10,746 nt of DNA from Actinomycetota bacterium (GTDB lineage: Bacteria; Actinomycetota; Actinomycetes; Streptosporangiales; Streptosporangiaceae), in assembly GCA_003140115.1 (NCBI GenBank), contig PLIQ01000253.1, positions 1 to 10,746 of the forward strand, read 5' to 3'. Position numbers and translations under genes: made by a program. The notes under the pieces were generated by a model. It was not told the DNA's origin. It saw only the letters and a program-made list of their open reading frames with translations, and did not search any database. Of this stretch, positions 1 through 6,531 are shown piece by piece (position 1 is the stretch's first letter; each line of letters starts with the position of its first letter).

Positions 1-420
1 CCCCAGCAGGCGCTGCTGGCCATCGCCGTCGCCGCCGCGGTGCTCGCCGTCACCGGCTTCCTGGTGAGCATCGTGGCCGACGTCCGGCAGCGCCGCGCGG
101 AAAGCGCGCTGCTCGCCGCCCTCGGCGTGCCGCCGCGCGCGGCGGCTGGGCAGCTGTGCCTGGAGAAGCTGATGCTGAGCCTGCCCGCGGCGGCGGCGGG
201 CCTGGCCCTCGGTGCGGTGCTCGCCGAATTGCTCGTGCCCGCCGTCACGCTCACCTCGTCCGGGACCGCGCCGGTGCCGTCGGTGCTCATCGAGATCGGC
301 TGGTCCCGGGCGCTGCTGCTGGCGCTCGCGGTCGCCGTGCTGCCGGTCCTCGCCGCGGCCGCGGTGGTCGCGCGGCGGCCCGACGCCGCCGCCGGGCTGC
401 GCGCCGCGGAGGCGGCATGA
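1..420 (+). CDS. ABC transporter permease, FtsX family (3' part only)
   Basis: This is the last 139 codons of a gene that begins before the window; the frame is open from base 1 and stops with TGA at 418-420. The fragment has the layout of a C-terminal FtsX domain. A hydrophobic helix is followed by a basic cytoplasmic loop (RQRRAESALLAALGV) that matches the family pattern in which an R..E.A.L.ALG segment precedes a second helix. A further helix lies around residues 100-122, and a short Ala/Arg-rich tail ends the protein. FtsX/MacB-type permeases pair with an ATPase to move lipids or peptides out of the membrane or to transmit force across it. The stop overlaps the start of the next permease gene (ATGA), so the two are probably translationally coupled subunits of one transporter. 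The substrate cannot be told, and the ATPase is presumably upstream. Confidence 0.88.
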   Translation, partial: PQQALLAIAVAAAVLAVTGFLVSIVADVRQRRAESALLAALGVPPRAAAGQLCLEKLMLSLPAAAAGLALGAVLAELLVPAVTLTSSGTAPVPSVLIEIGWSRALLLALAVAVLPVLAAAAVVARRPDAAAGLRAAEAA

Positions 421-3155
421 CCCGGGCCTACATTGCGCTCGCGCTGCTGGTCGGCGGGTGCGTCTTCGCCGCGCTGGCCGGCCCCGCGTTCAGCCTGCAC
501 ACCCGGACGCAGGCGCTGCGGCAGACCCTGGCCGGGGTGGCCAGCACGGACAAGACGGTCCAGATGACCGCGGGCTGGAGCGACTTCACCAACCCGAACG
601 GGTTCTCCCTGAACGAGCAGGAGCAGGGGCTGGCGCCGGCCGATCTCGACGCGTCGCGCAGCGAGCTCGGCGCCGGCCTGGCCGGACTCCAGCTGCCGCT
701 GGCGGCCGGCGCGTGGGGGAGCGTGACCACCAGGCTGCTCACGTCCAAGCTGAGCGCGCCGCCGCCGGGCGGCGCACCGGGCGAGGTCCCGGTCAGCCTC
801 GAGGTCAGCTACCGCGACCCGCTCGCCGGCTACGCGCAGGTGGTGGCCGGATCGTACGCGGGCCCGGTGCCCGCCGGGGCGGTGGGAGTCGCGGCCACCA
901 CCCAGACGGCCACTGTTCTCGGGCTGCGCCTGGGCGCCAGCCTGCTGCTGCTCACCTCGGACGGCGCCTCGACCGTGGTCGTCACCGCGATCGTCCAAGA
1001 GCGCGACCCCGGCTCGGCCTTCTGGACCCTGGACCCCACCGTCGCCGCGCCGGCGCTCAACACCCCGCCGCAAGCCTCGCCGTACTGGGCGGGCGGGCTG
1101 ATCGCCGACCCCGGCCAGCTCACCGCGATGCAGCACGCGTTCGGCCGGTCCAGCATGATCTTGAACTGGGTGTTCCCGCTCGCCCTCGGCGCCGTGGACG
1201 CGGACCAGGCGCCGGGACTGCAGGCGAACCTGAACCGGGCCACCGCGGCCATCCCGGCGCTGACCGGCGACCTTCAGCAGTCCGCGGGCACGGTGACGGT
1301 CACCTCGCCGCTGATCGCCGACCTGGCGGCGTTCATCGCCACCCAGTCGGCCGTGCAGACCGTGCTGCTGCTGCTGTTCGTCAGCTTGACCATGACCGGC
1401 GCGGCGGTGATCGCGCTCGCGGGCCGGATGATCGTGGCCCGCCGGAACGGCGAGCTCGGCGTGCTGCGGGCCCGGGGCGGGTCGGTGCGGCAGCTGGCCG
1501 CGGTGACCGGGCGCGGCGCTCTGGTCGCGGCCGTGCCCGGCGCGCTGCTGGGGGCCGGCCTGGCCGTCGCCCTGGTCCCAGGCGGGACCAGCGTCCCGGC
1601 GCTCGGCTGGTGGCTGGCCGGCGTCGCGGTCGCGGTCGCGCTGGCCGGCCCGCCGCTGATCGCGGTGTGGCGGCACCGTAGTCTGCTGCCGCACGCCCAC
1701 CCGAGTCTTCTCCCGCAGCTCGGCTCCCGGGCCGGCTCGGCCCTCAACCCGGCGCGGATCACCACCGCCGAGACCCGCCGGGTCCGGGTGAGGTGGCGCC
1801 GCCTGGTCGCCGAGCTGACCGCGTGCGCGGCCTGCGTGGCGGGAGTGGTCGTGCTGCGCGACCAGGGCCTGCCGGCCAACGGCGGCGTCAACCTGTACCT
1901 CAGCGCGGCGCCGGTGCTGGTGGTGATCCCGGTCGTCCTGGTCATGCTGCGGCTGTACCCGCTGGCCGTGCGCGGCCTGCTCGCCCTGTCGGCGCGCGGC
2001 ACGGGCGCGACCGGCTTCGTGGCGCTCTCCGGGGCGGCCCGGCCCTTCGCGACGCTGCCCGCGTTCGCGCTCGTGCTGGCGCTCGGCGTGGCCAGCTTCG
2101 CCGGGACGGTCAGCGACGGCATCGGCCGCGGCGAGGCAGCGGCGTCCTGGCAGAGCACGGGGGCTGACGCGGTCATCAGGACGGAAGCCGGGTCCCCGGC
2201 GGGCTCCGCCGCGGTGCGGGAGATCGCGGCGGTTCCCGGCGTGCGCCAGGCGACCGCGGTCTGGGCCACGGACTGGGAGACCTCGGCTGGCCAGCCGGTG
2301 ACGCTGCTGGGTGTGGACCCGGCGAGCTACGCGGCCTTGACCGCCGGCACCCCGTTCCCGTCCTTCCCCGCAGGCCGGCTCGGCACCGCGCCCGCCTCTT
2401 CCGGCGTGGCCATACCGGTGATCGCCTCCCCGTCCGCGGCCGCCGCGTTCGGGCGGGCGACGACCCGGCTGTTCTCGGCGGCCGCGATCGGGCCGGTCAC
2501 GGTGCGGGTGGCGGGCACGCTGAGCGCCACCCCGGCCCTACCAGGCGGCGGCGGGTTCGCCGTGCTGGCGCTGCGGACCCTGCCCGGCCGGGACGGCCGC
2601 CCGGCGCCGAACCTCATCTTGGTCAACGGCTCCGGGATCGACCAGGCGCGGCTGGCCGCGGTGGTCAGCCGCGCCATCCCGGGCAGCACGATCACCTACC
2701 GCGCGGCCGTGCTCGCCCAGCTGGCCAGCTCGCCGCTGCAGCACGGCGGCGCGGTCATCTGCACGTTGACCATCGCGGCGGCCGCGGCGTTCGGCCTGTT
2801 CATCGTGCTGCTCGGCCTGGCCCTGGGGTCGGCGCAACGCGAGCTGACCCTGGCCCGGCTCGTGGTCATGGGCTACGAGCGAGCCGTCGGGCTGGTCCTG
2901 GCCGAGGCCATGCCGTCCGTACTCGCCGCGGTCGTGGCCGGCCTCGCCTGTGCCGTCGCGCTGCCGCCGCTGCTCGGCTCGGCTCTGGACCTGTCCGGGT
3001 TCACCGGCACGAGCGTCCCGGTCCAGCTTCAGCCCGACCTGGCCGCGCTCGGCCTGCCGGCCGTCGTCCTGATCGTGATCGCCGCGTTGCTGCTGGTCAC
3101 CGAGACGCGGGCGCGGCGCCGTCGCGGCGTCACCGGCACGCTACGCGCCAGCTGA
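417..3155 (+). CDS. ABC transporter permease with two FtsX units
   Basis: A 912-residue membrane protein. The ATG at 417 overlaps the preceding stop (ATGA), which fixes the start better than the longer open frame reaching back to 156. About ten membrane helices can be seen: one at residues 5-24, three around 313-337, 367-386 and 396-417, three around 466-480, 493-514 and 545-564, and three around 780-804, 830-850 and 876-894. Two extracytoplasmic stretches (about 30-310 and 565-778) resemble MacB-like periplasmic domains. The loops after helix 2 (ARRNGELGVLRARGG) and after helix 8 (AQRELTLARLVVMGY) are the two FtsX coupling motifs expected to contact the ATPase. The protein ends in a basic tail (ETRARRRRG). 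The family exports lipids, peptides or drugs, or works in cell-wall remodelling; which applies here cannot be told. Its 3' end overlaps the convergent Nudix gene by 15 bp. Confidence 0.92.
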   Translation: MTRAYIALALLVGGCVFAALAGPAFSLHTRTQALRQTLAGVASTDKTVQMTAGWSDFTNPNGFSLNEQEQGLAPADLDASRSELGAGLAGLQLPLAAGAWGSVTTRLLTSKLSAPPPGGAPGEVPVSLEVSYRDPLAGYAQVVAGSYAGPVPAGAVGVAATTQTATVLGLRLGASLLLLTSDGASTVVVTAIVQERDPGSAFWTLDPTVAAPALNTPPQASPYWAGGLIADPGQLTAMQHAFGRSSMILNWVFPLALGAVDADQAPGLQANLNRATAAIPALTGDLQQSAGTVTVTSPLIADLAAFIATQSAVQTVLLLLFVSLTMTGAAVIALAGRMIVARRNGELGVLRARGGSVRQLAAVTGRGALVAAVPGALLGAGLAVALVPGGTSVPALGWWLAGVAVAVALAGPPLIAVWRHRSLLPHAHPSLLPQLGSRAGSALNPARITTAETRRVRVRWRRLVAELTACAACVAGVVVLRDQGLPANGGVNLYLSAAPVLVVIPVVLVMLRLYPLAVRGLLALSARGTGATGFVALSGAARPFATLPAFALVLALGVASFAGTVSDGIGRGEAAASWQSTGADAVIRTEAGSPAGSAAVREIAAVPGVRQATAVWATDWETSAGQPVTLLGVDPASYAALTAGTPFPSFPAGRLGTAPASSGVAIPVIASPSAAAAFGRATTRLFSAAAIGPVTVRVAGTLSATPALPGGGGFAVLALRTLPGRDGRPAPNLILVNGSGIDQARLAAVVSRAIPGSTITYRAAVLAQLASSPLQHGGAVICTLTIAAAAAFGLFIVLLGLALGSAQRELTLARLVVMGYERAVGLVLAEAMPSVLAAVVAGLACAVALPPLLGSALDLSGFTGTSVPVQLQPDLAALGLPAVVLIVIAALLLVTETRARRRRGVTGTLRAS

Positions 3156-3722
3156 CCGGGCTCCGGCCCGGCGCTCGCTGATCAGCAGGAGAGCGTACGC
3201 ACCTACGGTGGAGTCGTCGGTGATCAGGCCCTCACCGATCATCTCCTCGAACCTGGCCCGGGGGAACCACGCCTGCCGCATGTCCTGCTCTTCGCTCTCC
3301 CGCTCCGGCGCACCCGGTTCGAGCTCGGTGGCCAGGAAGTAGTGGCCACCCTGGTTACTGGTCCCGTGCGCGCAGTGCAGGAACCCGAGCTTGGCCAGGG
3401 CTCCGGCGCGCAGCCCGGTCTCCTGGCTGAGTTCGAGCCGGGCGAGTTCCTCCGGACTGCCGGTCTCCCCGGACGGCCAGCCGCCCTGCGGGAAGGACCA
3501 GGTGCGCCGGCTGATCGGGTACCGGTACTCCTCGACCAGGTGAAAGCCGTCGTGTTCAGCCGGGATGACGAGCGCGAAGTCGGGCTTGTCGATGTACGCG
3601 TAGGTGCCGCGGGAGCCGTCGCGCCGTTCGATCTCGTCCCGGCGCAGCCGCATCCACTGGTCTTCGTACACCACACCGGTGGTGAGCATGCGGACGTCCG
3701 CCCCCTCCGGCGCGGCGGGCAT
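3141..3722 (-). CDS. Nudix hydrolase, ADP-sugar/ADP-ribose pyrophosphatase-like
   Basis: A 193-residue protein with a central Nudix fold. Residues 76-81 (SFPQGG) lead into a divergent Nudix box at about 80-104 ending in LELSQETGL. The canonical REUxEE becomes LELSQE, so E97 and E101 are present, Q100 replaces the middle glutamate, and the spacer before this block is two residues longer than in the classic motif. Such 'FPQG' Nudix proteins are common in bacteria and hydrolyse nucleoside diphosphates linked to another group; the substrate here is unknown. The start is ATG 3722, 3 nt after the stop of the upstream membrane protein gene on the same strand, so the two are very likely one transcript. 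A second possible start is M12 (ATG at 3689), which has a GGAGG-like stretch about 11-14 nt upstream. The stop (3141-3143) lies inside the end of the convergent permease gene. Confidence 0.88.
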   Translation of the reverse strand: MPAAPEGADVRMLTTGVVYEDQWMRLRRDEIERRDGSRGTYAYIDKPDFALVIPAEHDGFHLVEEYRYPISRRTWSFPQGGWPSGETGSPEELARLELSQETGLRAGALAKLGFLHCAHGTSNQGGHYFLATELEPGAPERESEEQDMRQAWFPRARFEEMIGEGLITDDSTVGAYALLLISERRAGARSAGA

Positions 3723-3725
3723 GCG

Positions 3726-5378
3726 CTAGCGCACCGGCCCGGGCTCGGCGGCGGCCAGCTCCTCCGCGGGTGCGGACGGACCAGCCTTGCTGGCCCGCCG
3801 GTTGCGGACCTGCCGGGCGATCGCGGTGGCCCCGAGCGCGCCGGCGATGGGCAGCGTGACCAGGGCCGGCAGCTGGTAGCGCCAGGAGAACTCGTACAGG
3901 TCCGCGCCGAGCAGCACGGCGACCGCGCTGCCGGTGATCAGCAGGCAGGCCAGGGAAAGGTTCTCCGGATCGCGACGCCGGCCGAAGGTGAAGATGCCGG
4001 CCAGCCCGAGCAGCAGCCCGAGCAGGAACACCGGCCCCGGCGTGTACCCGCCGTGCAGCTGGTAGTACCGCAGTCCGACGGCCAGGGGCCGGCGGATCCG
4101 CGCGGACCCGCCGCCGCCCGCCTGGGCGAACAGGCTGGTGGCGCTCTTCGGGCCGCTGGCGGTGATGCCGGGCGGGAAGGTCGGGTAGACGTTCTGGAAC
4201 TGCCAGCGCTTGATCGGGGTATCGCCCTCCACGGTGTTCCGGGTCAGGGCGAAGATCTTGATCGAGTCCCGGGTGATGTCGCCGACCACCCGCATGGGCT
4301 GCTGCTTGATCACCGCGTAGGCGAACTGGCGCTGCAGCGGGATGGTGTCTTCTGCCACGCCGATCTTGACGTTGACCGGGTCGTATTCCACCCGCGGCGA
4401 CAGCGGGTTGTTGACCAGCCCGTCCACGCCGAACTTCAGGGCCTGCGCCGGGGTGGGGCACAGCGGCTGCTCGTCGGCGGGAAGCTTCAGCGTGGCGCAG
4501 TCGGCGGCGTGGGCCGCCCGGCCGTACAGGTAGGCGTCGCCCATGTTGGAAAGCTGGAACCCGTAGTGCAGGATCACCTTGGAGTAGCCCATGTACCCCA
4601 CGACCGGCAGCGCGAAGCAGACGATCAGCACCACGCCCTGCACCAGCCGGGTGCGCCAGTCCCGGGCGGCGGCCAGCACGTAGATCAGGGCGGGCAGGAT
4701 CAGCGCCTCGCCGACCTGGCGGACCGGTGCCGACGTGCCGAGCGCGAGGCCGGCCAGGATGACGAAGGGGAGCGCGGGCCGGGGCCGCCACAGCAGCAGC
4801 ACGATCCCCGCCACCACCAGCGCCTCGAACAGCACGTCGGGCATGATCGTCTGTTCCGCGTTCAGCTGGTACGCGTCGAGCAGGACCGGCGCCACGGCCA
4901 GCGCGGCGAGCCAGCGGGTCACGCCTCGGCGCAGCATCAGGACGTAGAGCGCGACCGCCATGCCCAGCCCAGCCACGTGCTGCAGCAGCGCCACGAAGCC
5001 CAGGTTGGTGAACATCAGCACGGGCTTCAGCACGAGCAGCGTGTAGCCGATCGGATCGTAGGATCCCCACGCGGTGGCGCCGAAGTTGGTGCCGAACAGG
5101 TACTTCTTGGAGTCGATGAACAGCAGGGCCGGCTCGTAGGCAAACTGGGTCACCACCCGCAGCACCAGCCCGCCGGCGATCAGGAGGGCCAGCAGCCAGT
5201 GCCGCCGCAGCACCTCGCCCGTACCCCAGATGATCCGGTCGACGCGGGAACTGCTCACGGTGCTCTGGGCCGGCCAGGACGGGGCGATCGCGGGCGCTTC
5301 GGCCACGGTCTCGGCGACGCTCTCGGCTTCAGCGTCTGGGCTGGAGCCCGGCAATACCGTTTCGCTCCTGTCGATCAC
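3726..5378 (-). CDS. Polytopic membrane protein, probable GT-C-type glycosyltransferase
   Basis: With the GTG start at 5378 this is a 550-residue protein. That start has an AAGGA ribosome-binding site (5384-5388) 5 nt upstream. In-frame ATGs at 5393 and 5471 lack a good site, and the 5393 ATG sits inside a repeated 11-mer. After a polar Ser/Ala/Glu-rich cytoplasmic N terminus come about eight helices (roughly residues 60-265). A large extracytoplasmic region (about 265-440) and three C-terminal helices follow. Acidic residues in the first outer loop (FIDSKKYL, about 88-95, and SYDP, about 106-109), the loop AEQTIMPDVLFEAL and the terminal RYQLPALVTLPIAGAL are typical of GT-C enzymes. Those enzymes transfer sugars from polyprenyl-phosphate donors outside the membrane. 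The acceptor and sugar are unknown, and the catalytic assignment is by layout only. It is followed at once by a Nudix gene, so a nucleotide-sugar link is possible but unproven. Confidence 0.8.
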   Translation of the reverse strand: MIDRSETVLPGSSPDAEAESVAETVAEAPAIAPSWPAQSTVSSSRVDRIIWGTGEVLRRHWLLALLIAGGLVLRVVTQFAYEPALLFIDSKKYLFGTNFGATAWGSYDPIGYTLLVLKPVLMFTNLGFVALLQHVAGLGMAVALYVLMLRRGVTRWLAALAVAPVLLDAYQLNAEQTIMPDVLFEALVVAGIVLLLWRPRPALPFVILAGLALGTSAPVRQVGEALILPALIYVLAAARDWRTRLVQGVVLIVCFALPVVGYMGYSKVILHYGFQLSNMGDAYLYGRAAHAADCATLKLPADEQPLCPTPAQALKFGVDGLVNNPLSPRVEYDPVNVKIGVAEDTIPLQRQFAYAVIKQQPMRVVGDITRDSIKIFALTRNTVEGDTPIKRWQFQNVYPTFPPGITASGPKSATSLFAQAGGGGSARIRRPLAVGLRYYQLHGGYTPGPVFLLGLLLGLAGIFTFGRRRDPENLSLACLLITGSAVAVLLGADLYEFSWRYQLPALVTLPIAGALGATAIARQVRNRRASKAGPSAPAEELAAAEPGPVR

Positions 5379-5383
5379 ACAAG

Positions 5384-5388
5384 TCCTT
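5384..5388 (-). promoter_or_regulatory. Ribosome binding site deciding the GTG start at 5378
   Basis: On the minus strand this reads AAGGA, 5 nt before GTG 5378. It is the only good Shine-Dalgarno match near the three possible in-frame starts of the membrane protein gene (GTG 5378, ATG 5393, ATG 5471) and is the reason for choosing the shortest form. Confidence 0.6.
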
Positions 5389-5392
5389 GCCA

Positions 5393-5418
5393 TGAGTCGT
5401 ATCAGCGTGAGTCGTATC
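5393..5418. repeat. Direct repeat of an 11-mer upstream of the membrane protein gene
   Basis: TGAGTCGTATC occurs at 5393-5403 and again, exactly, at 5408-5418 (15 bp from start to start). A looser third copy (GATACGGCAGA on the minus strand, 8 of 11 matching) lies at 5472-5482. The block is in the divergent intergenic region, just upstream of the preferred GTG start of the minus-strand gene, where a regulator could bind. Protein binding is inference. Confidence 0.55.
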
Positions 5419-5519
5419 GGGCAGCGGGAGATGCCGCGCCGGTGCCCGGCCGCCGTCCTGGCAGGGATCATTCTGCCGTATCAGGAACGGACAGGCGTGC
5501 GTATGAGTGAGATTTAACC

Positions 5520-5542
5520 GATGCCTAATGATTGGCGGCATC
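5520..5542. promoter_or_regulatory. Inverted repeat in the divergent region, possible operator
   Basis: GATGCC (5520-5525) and GGCATC (5537-5542) form a perfect 6-bp inverted repeat around an 11-bp AT-richer centre. It lies between the two divergent genes, about 50 bp before the predicted -10 box of the phosphoribosyltransferase gene. A short dyad of this size can arise by chance, so this is only a candidate site. Confidence 0.3.
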
Positions 5543-5593
5543 CCGGTGCGGCCGGTCAGGCTTCTCGCCCGGTGTTTTGTCGGTGTCGATCCG

Positions 5594-5599
5594 TAGCAT
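5594..5599 (+). promoter_or_regulatory. -10 box for a leaderless transcript (ATG 5606)
   Basis: TAGCAT fits the actinobacterial TANNNT -10 consensus. It ends exactly 6 nt before ATG 5606, which puts the expected +1 on the A of the start codon. No Shine-Dalgarno sequence precedes this ATG. No convincing -35 was found, which is common for such promoters. Confidence 0.55.
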
Positions 5600-5605
5600 C
5601 GGATC

Positions 5606-6370
5606 ATGCCTGGCCAGACCGTCGGCTGGGACCGCCTGCGGCTGCGGTTGCGGTCCACCGCGCCCCCGCTGTGTCCGCCGGCGCCGCGTCCCGCCGGCGC
5701 GCTCGCTCCGGACTGCGAGGTGTGCCGTGGCCCGATGCGTCCCGGCTTCGCCCGCTGCTATCAGTGCCGGCGCCACGCCCGGCTCGGTCACGGCCTGCTG
5801 GCCGACGCGGTGGTGCCGATCTCCTACGCGATCAGGGGCACCGCGTTCGCCGGCGACCTGTGGCAGTACAAGTCGGGATGGGCACCCGCCGCTTCGGCCC
5901 GGGCTTCGGTCCTGGCCCTGCTGCTGGCCTTCCTGGCCGATCACGGCCGCTGCGTGTGGCGGCACGCCGGGATGCCCCCGCCTGATTGCCTGGCCGTGGT
6001 CCCGACCGGCGCCGGGCGCCCGGGCCCGCATCCGCTGCTGCATCTCGTCTCGCCCTACCTGTGCCTGCCGGGCTGTCCGCTGGCCCTGCGCCCCGGCCGC
6101 CAGGGCCGTGACCTCGACCCGGAACGCTTCCAGGTCCTGGCCCGGCCCGCCGGGGCCAGCGTGCTGCTCCTGGACGACACCTGGGTGTCGGGCGCCAGCG
6201 CCCAGTCGGCCGCCGCCGCGCTCCGGCTGGCCGGCGCCAGCCACGTCGCGGCCGTCATCCTGGGACGGCACGTCAACCCGGATGACCCCGCCTCGGCCCC
6301 GTTGCTGACCGGCCTCGCTCCCGCCCGCTACGACCCTTTGGCCTGCGCCGTGCACCGGCCTTTACGGTAA
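5606..6370 (+). CDS. ComF-like phosphoribosyltransferase
   Basis: A 254-residue cytoplasmic protein. Near the N terminus four cysteines in CxxC-x10-CxxC spacing (C37, C40, C51, C54) form a likely zinc site, as in ComF-type proteins. The C-terminal part is a type I phosphoribosyltransferase fold. A hydrophobic strand VLLLDDTWVSG (residues 186-196) carries the PRPP-binding signature, with two acidic residues followed by a small-residue loop and ASAQSAAAAL. Residues 84-90 (DLWQYKS) resemble the ComF YK motif. Family members are annotated as amidophosphoribosyltransferase-like or as competence protein ComF, but the substrate of this actinobacterial branch is not known. No other competence genes are present here. 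The start is ATG 5606, which has no ribosome-binding site but has an ideally placed -10 box, so it is probably leaderless. It is divergent from the membrane protein gene and stands alone, with an AT-rich spacer after it. Confidence 0.82.
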   Translation: MPGQTVGWDRLRLRLRSTAPPLCPPAPRPAGALAPDCEVCRGPMRPGFARCYQCRRHARLGHGLLADAVVPISYAIRGTAFAGDLWQYKSGWAPAASARASVLALLLAFLADHGRCVWRHAGMPPPDCLAVVPTGAGRPGPHPLLHLVSPYLCLPGCPLALRPGRQGRDLDPERFQVLARPAGASVLLLDDTWVSGASAQSAAAALRLAGASHVAAVILGRHVNPDDPASAPLLTGLAPARYDPLACAVHRPLR

Positions 6371-6449
6371 ATGGTACGAATAGGCGTTAACCAACTAGAT
6401 CGCTTGATCGGAATAATCCATTTTAGTAGCACCATTGATTCGTTTCCGT

Positions 6450-6467
6450 GCACTAAGGAAATAGTGC
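6450..6467. repeat. Perfect 6-bp hairpin in the AT-rich spacer
   Basis: GCACTA (6450-6455) and TAGTGC (6462-6467) are exact inverted copies around AGGAAA. No run of T follows the stem, so it does not look like a normal intrinsic terminator. It sits about 55 bp upstream of the predicted -10 box, where an operator would fit. Confidence 0.4.
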
Positions 6468-6519
6468 TGGTTTAACCTCTCGTTATGTTGAATAGGTGGC
6501 TGCCCGCAGGCGTTTGCTC

Positions 6520-6525
6520 TAGCTT
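6520..6525 (+). promoter_or_regulatory. -10 box for a leaderless transcript (ATG 6532)
   Basis: TAGCTT (TANNNT) ends exactly 6 nt before ATG 6532, so the predicted +1 is the start codon itself. There is no Shine-Dalgarno sequence before the ATG. A weak -35 (TGGCTG, 6497-6502) lies 17 bp upstream. Confidence 0.55.
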
Positions 6526-6531
6526 TTCGAC

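Larger units (their letters stand above)
6371..6531. other. AT-rich intergenic control region
   Basis: 161 bp between the phosphoribosyltransferase stop and the fusion-protein start. It is clearly richer in A/T than the flanking genes. It holds a perfect hairpin (6450-6467), GTTAACC and TTTAACC elements (about 6385-6392 and 6471-6477), a TTGATC (6404-6409) 17 bp before TAGCAC (6427-6432), a TATGTT (6484-6489), and the -10 box at 6520-6525. It reads as a regulatory region rather than a lost gene; no coding frame is supported in it. Confidence 0.5.

Noticed and set aside
156..416. An upstream extension of the second permease
   Set aside because: It overlaps the first permease in another frame and reads as Arg/Gly/Ala-rich nonsense. 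The ATGA junction at 417-420 is a normal operon coupling site.
1274..2269. A 331-codon open frame on the minus strand inside the permease gene
   Set aside because: Low-complexity Ala/Thr/Ser/Arg translation with no motif. The plus-strand permease in the same bases has clear membrane helices and FtsX loops.
3342..5510. A 722-codon open frame on the plus strand across the Nudix and membrane protein genes
   Set aside because: It is antisense to two well-supported genes. The product is rich in Gln, Arg, Gly, His and Asp without any domain or membrane pattern, which is typical of the complement of high-GC coding DNA.
5525..6355. A 276-codon minus-strand frame over the phosphoribosyltransferase gene
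   Set aside because: Its Gly/Gln/Arg-rich product has no recognisable domain. The plus-strand gene has a CxxC pair, a PRPP loop and a leaderless promoter.
6450..6467. The hairpin as a rho-independent terminator for the phosphoribosyltransferase gene
   Set aside because: The stem is only 6 bp and half A/T, it lies about 80 bp after the stop codon, and no T-run follows.
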